From NCBI GenBank assembly GCA_963582345.1, contig CAUZSN010000146.1, positions 1 through 6,319 on the forward strand: a DNA stretch of 6,319 bases, written 5' to 3'. The stretch's first letter is position 1, and each line of letters begins with the position of its first letter. Below, piece by piece: positions 5,013 through 6,319 of the stretch. Made by a program: the position numbers and the translations under genes. Under the pieces are notes generated by a model. That model was not told the origin of the DNA, made no database searches, and saw only the letters and a list, made by a program, of their open reading frames with translations. The DNA comes from CAUZSN01 sp963582345 (GTDB lineage Bacteria; Planctomycetota; Planctomycetia; Planctomycetales; Planctomycetaceae).

Positions 5013-6319
5013 ATGAAATCACGCCTGTTCTGGATCATACTCTGCATGGTGGTGGCGACGTCGGTGATTTTTCTCTGGGGCACCGACGTGCCGCTGGGAG
5101 TTGCCGGCAATCCCAATGATCCCGATCAGCCGCATGAATGGACATGGGAACGGATTCGCATTCCTGACGCAAACATGGGCGATCTGCTGGCCGGTTGGGC
5201 ATTTGCCGGGATTGGCATATTCGTATATGCCGGGTTCGCCTTCCTGGGCGCAAAACGATTGATCTATTGTTCTCACATGGAAACGGCGGGATGGCTGTGT
5301 GGGTTGGTGATTGTCGGCTTTGTGTGGCTTTGGATCGTACAGGAAAGTTGTCCGGACGGACATCGCATGTCGAAAGCCGTATGGGTGGTGTACTATCCGG
5401 GCTCGTCGGGTTATTTCACCGAAGCTCGTTACTACATGAAAGACGTCGATTCGTTTCTTGAGACTTACGAAGACCGAATGACAACAGGAGACGTTCTGCA
5501 CGTTGGCACACATCCACCCGGTCTGTTTCTTTTCTATCGTGGGTTGGCGTGGATCTGCCACAATTTTCCGGGACTACGCACGTTTCTGTCGCATACTCAG
5601 CCATATTCGGTTGACAGGGCCTTCGACAATCTTGAAGAGACCAGCCGACGAACTTCAACTCCCCTTCTCGCGTCAGACCGCGCGATTATTTGGCTGGCAG
5701 CGTTAATGACACAATTCGTCGCTGCTGGGACGGTAATTCCGCTCTTCTTGTTGTTGCGCCGAGATTACTCGCGCGAAACAAGTTGGCTTGCGGTTACGCT
5801 ATGGCCGCTGATGCCCGCATTGGCAGTGTTTCTTCCAAAATCTGACATCTTATTTCCATTTCTGGGAATGGCCTTTCTATACGTCTGGCTGGAAGCTTGG
5901 CGACGGCAGTCTGTGTTGTGGTCGTTGGTGGCCGGTCTTTTGTTGTGGTTTGGCATGTTCTTTAGCCTAGCCATACTTCCGACCGCGGTGCTGGCTGGAA
6001 TGCTGACTCTTTGGGAGTTTCATTCGGCCGGAAAGGATCAACAATCTGAATACGCTGTGCGTCAAGCAATTGTTGTAGCGGGGTCAGCTGTTGCCAGTTT
6101 CGTGTGTGTCGTCTTGGGCCTGCGGTTTGTGTACCAAGTGAATTTGTTCAACGTTTGGATCTGGAATTATCACAATCATGCGGGGTTCTACGATCAGTTC
6201 CCTCGCACTTATTGGAAGTGGCTGCTCGTTAACCCTTTGGAACTGATGGTTGCTGTCGGTTTGCCGATGTTCGTTTTGGTCGCGACGTCTTACTGCAAAT
6301 TAATCAAAGGAGATACTTC
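5013..6319 (+). CDS. Multi-spanning membrane protein, probable GT-C-type glycosyltransferase (partial, 3' end beyond window)
   Basis: The frame is open from ATG 5013 to the window edge, giving 435 complete residues with no stop. Residues 5-22 form a membrane helix. A short outer segment follows with DVPLGVAG and HEWTWERI (about 25-48). Further helices lie at about 58-80 and 92-109. The most telling part is a loop at about 127-175: YYPGSSGYFTEARYYMKD, then VLHVGTHPPGLFLFYRG, with THPPG at 166-170. A proline-rich P-P-G/Y motif in a loop after an acidic stretch is common in GT39-like GT-C enzymes. At least five further hydrophobic segments follow (about 225-248, 257-275, 280-294, 303-335 and 350-372), with LPKSDILFPFLGMAF at 274-288, then NYHNHAGFYDQFPRTYWKW (385-403) and another helix at 408-426. 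There is no Shine-Dalgarno sequence before the ATG (CTGTAGATAACA). The gene is 164 bases downstream of the LptD-like gene. It is not a close copy of the first glycosyltransferase. The enzyme call is moderate; membrane location is firm. Confidence 0.7.
   Translation, partial: MKSRLFWIILCMVVATSVIFLWGTDVPLGVAGNPNDPDQPHEWTWERIRIPDANMGDLLAGWAFAGIGIFVYAGFAFLGAKRLIYCSHMETAGWLCGLVIVGFVWLWIVQESCPDGHRMSKAVWVVYYPGSSGYFTEARYYMKDVDSFLETYEDRMTTGDVLHVGTHPPGLFLFYRGLAWICHNFPGLRTFLSHTQPYSVDRAFDNLEETSRRTSTPLLASDRAIIWLAALMTQFVAAGTVIPLFLLLRRDYSRETSWLAVTLWPLMPALAVFLPKSDILFPFLGMAFLYVWLEAWRRQSVLWSLVAGLLLWFGMFFSLAILPTAVLAGMLTLWEFHSAGKDQQSEYAVRQAIVVAGSAVASFVCVVLGLRFVYQVNLFNVWIWNYHNHAGFYDQFPRTYWKWLLVNPLELMVAVGLPMFVLVATSYCKLIKGDT

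Noticed and set aside
5019..5561. 180-residue open frame on the minus strand
   Set aside because: It lies wholly opposite the second membrane protein, whose + frame shows clear membrane helices and motifs over the same bases. The minus-strand product has no hydrophobic or recognisable pattern.
1..6319. Search by eye for CRISPR repeats, tRNA genes, transposase genes, and toxin-antitoxin or defence genes
   Set aside because: No regularly spaced repeats, cloverleaf-like sequence or proteins of those families were seen. The three genes fill nearly all of the window.

Overview
This window looks like chromosomal DNA from a Planctomycetota bacterium of roughly balanced base composition. The main reason is the central gene. 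It encodes a large LptD/OstA-like protein whose N-terminal and C-terminal segments resemble the planctomycete branch of that family as I remember it. The flanking multi-spanning membrane proteins also fit that phylum. The taxonomic call is inference from protein resemblance; no rRNA or other marker is present.

Layout, all genes on the + strand: (i) 1-59 is a short leader with a small hairpin and a Shine-Dalgarno-like GGGAG. (ii) 60-1526 is a complete GT-C type (ArnT/GT39-like) membrane glycosyltransferase, with two degenerate copies of a ~72-bp in-frame repeat in its coding sequence. (iii) 1527-1743 is an intergenic region with a textbook sigma70-type promoter (TTGACA, 18 bp, TATAAT). (iv) 1744-4848 is the LptD-like outer-membrane protein. 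Its real start may be a GTG at 1834 preceded by GGGAGAG. (v) 4849-5012 is an intergenic region with an imperfect inverted repeat, a weak promoter candidate, a small hairpin and a pair of TTGAGACG direct repeats set 21 bp apart. (vi) 5013 to the window end is a second multi-spanning membrane protein, probably also GT-C-like, cut off by the window edge.

Working together: LptD is the outer-membrane end of the lipopolysaccharide transport machine. GT-C enzymes of the ArnT/GT39 class move sugars from polyprenyl-phosphate donors onto lipids or proteins on the outer face of the inner membrane. A transporter of surface glycolipid flanked by two such enzymes suggests a cell-envelope glycolipid locus, but the genes are not tightly coupled. 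The central gene has its own strong promoter, and both gaps exceed 150 bp.

I found no RNA genes, CRISPR arrays, transposases, toxin-antitoxin pairs or defence genes. The most unusual signal is the repeated element inside the first glycosyltransferase. The rest is ordinary envelope biology.
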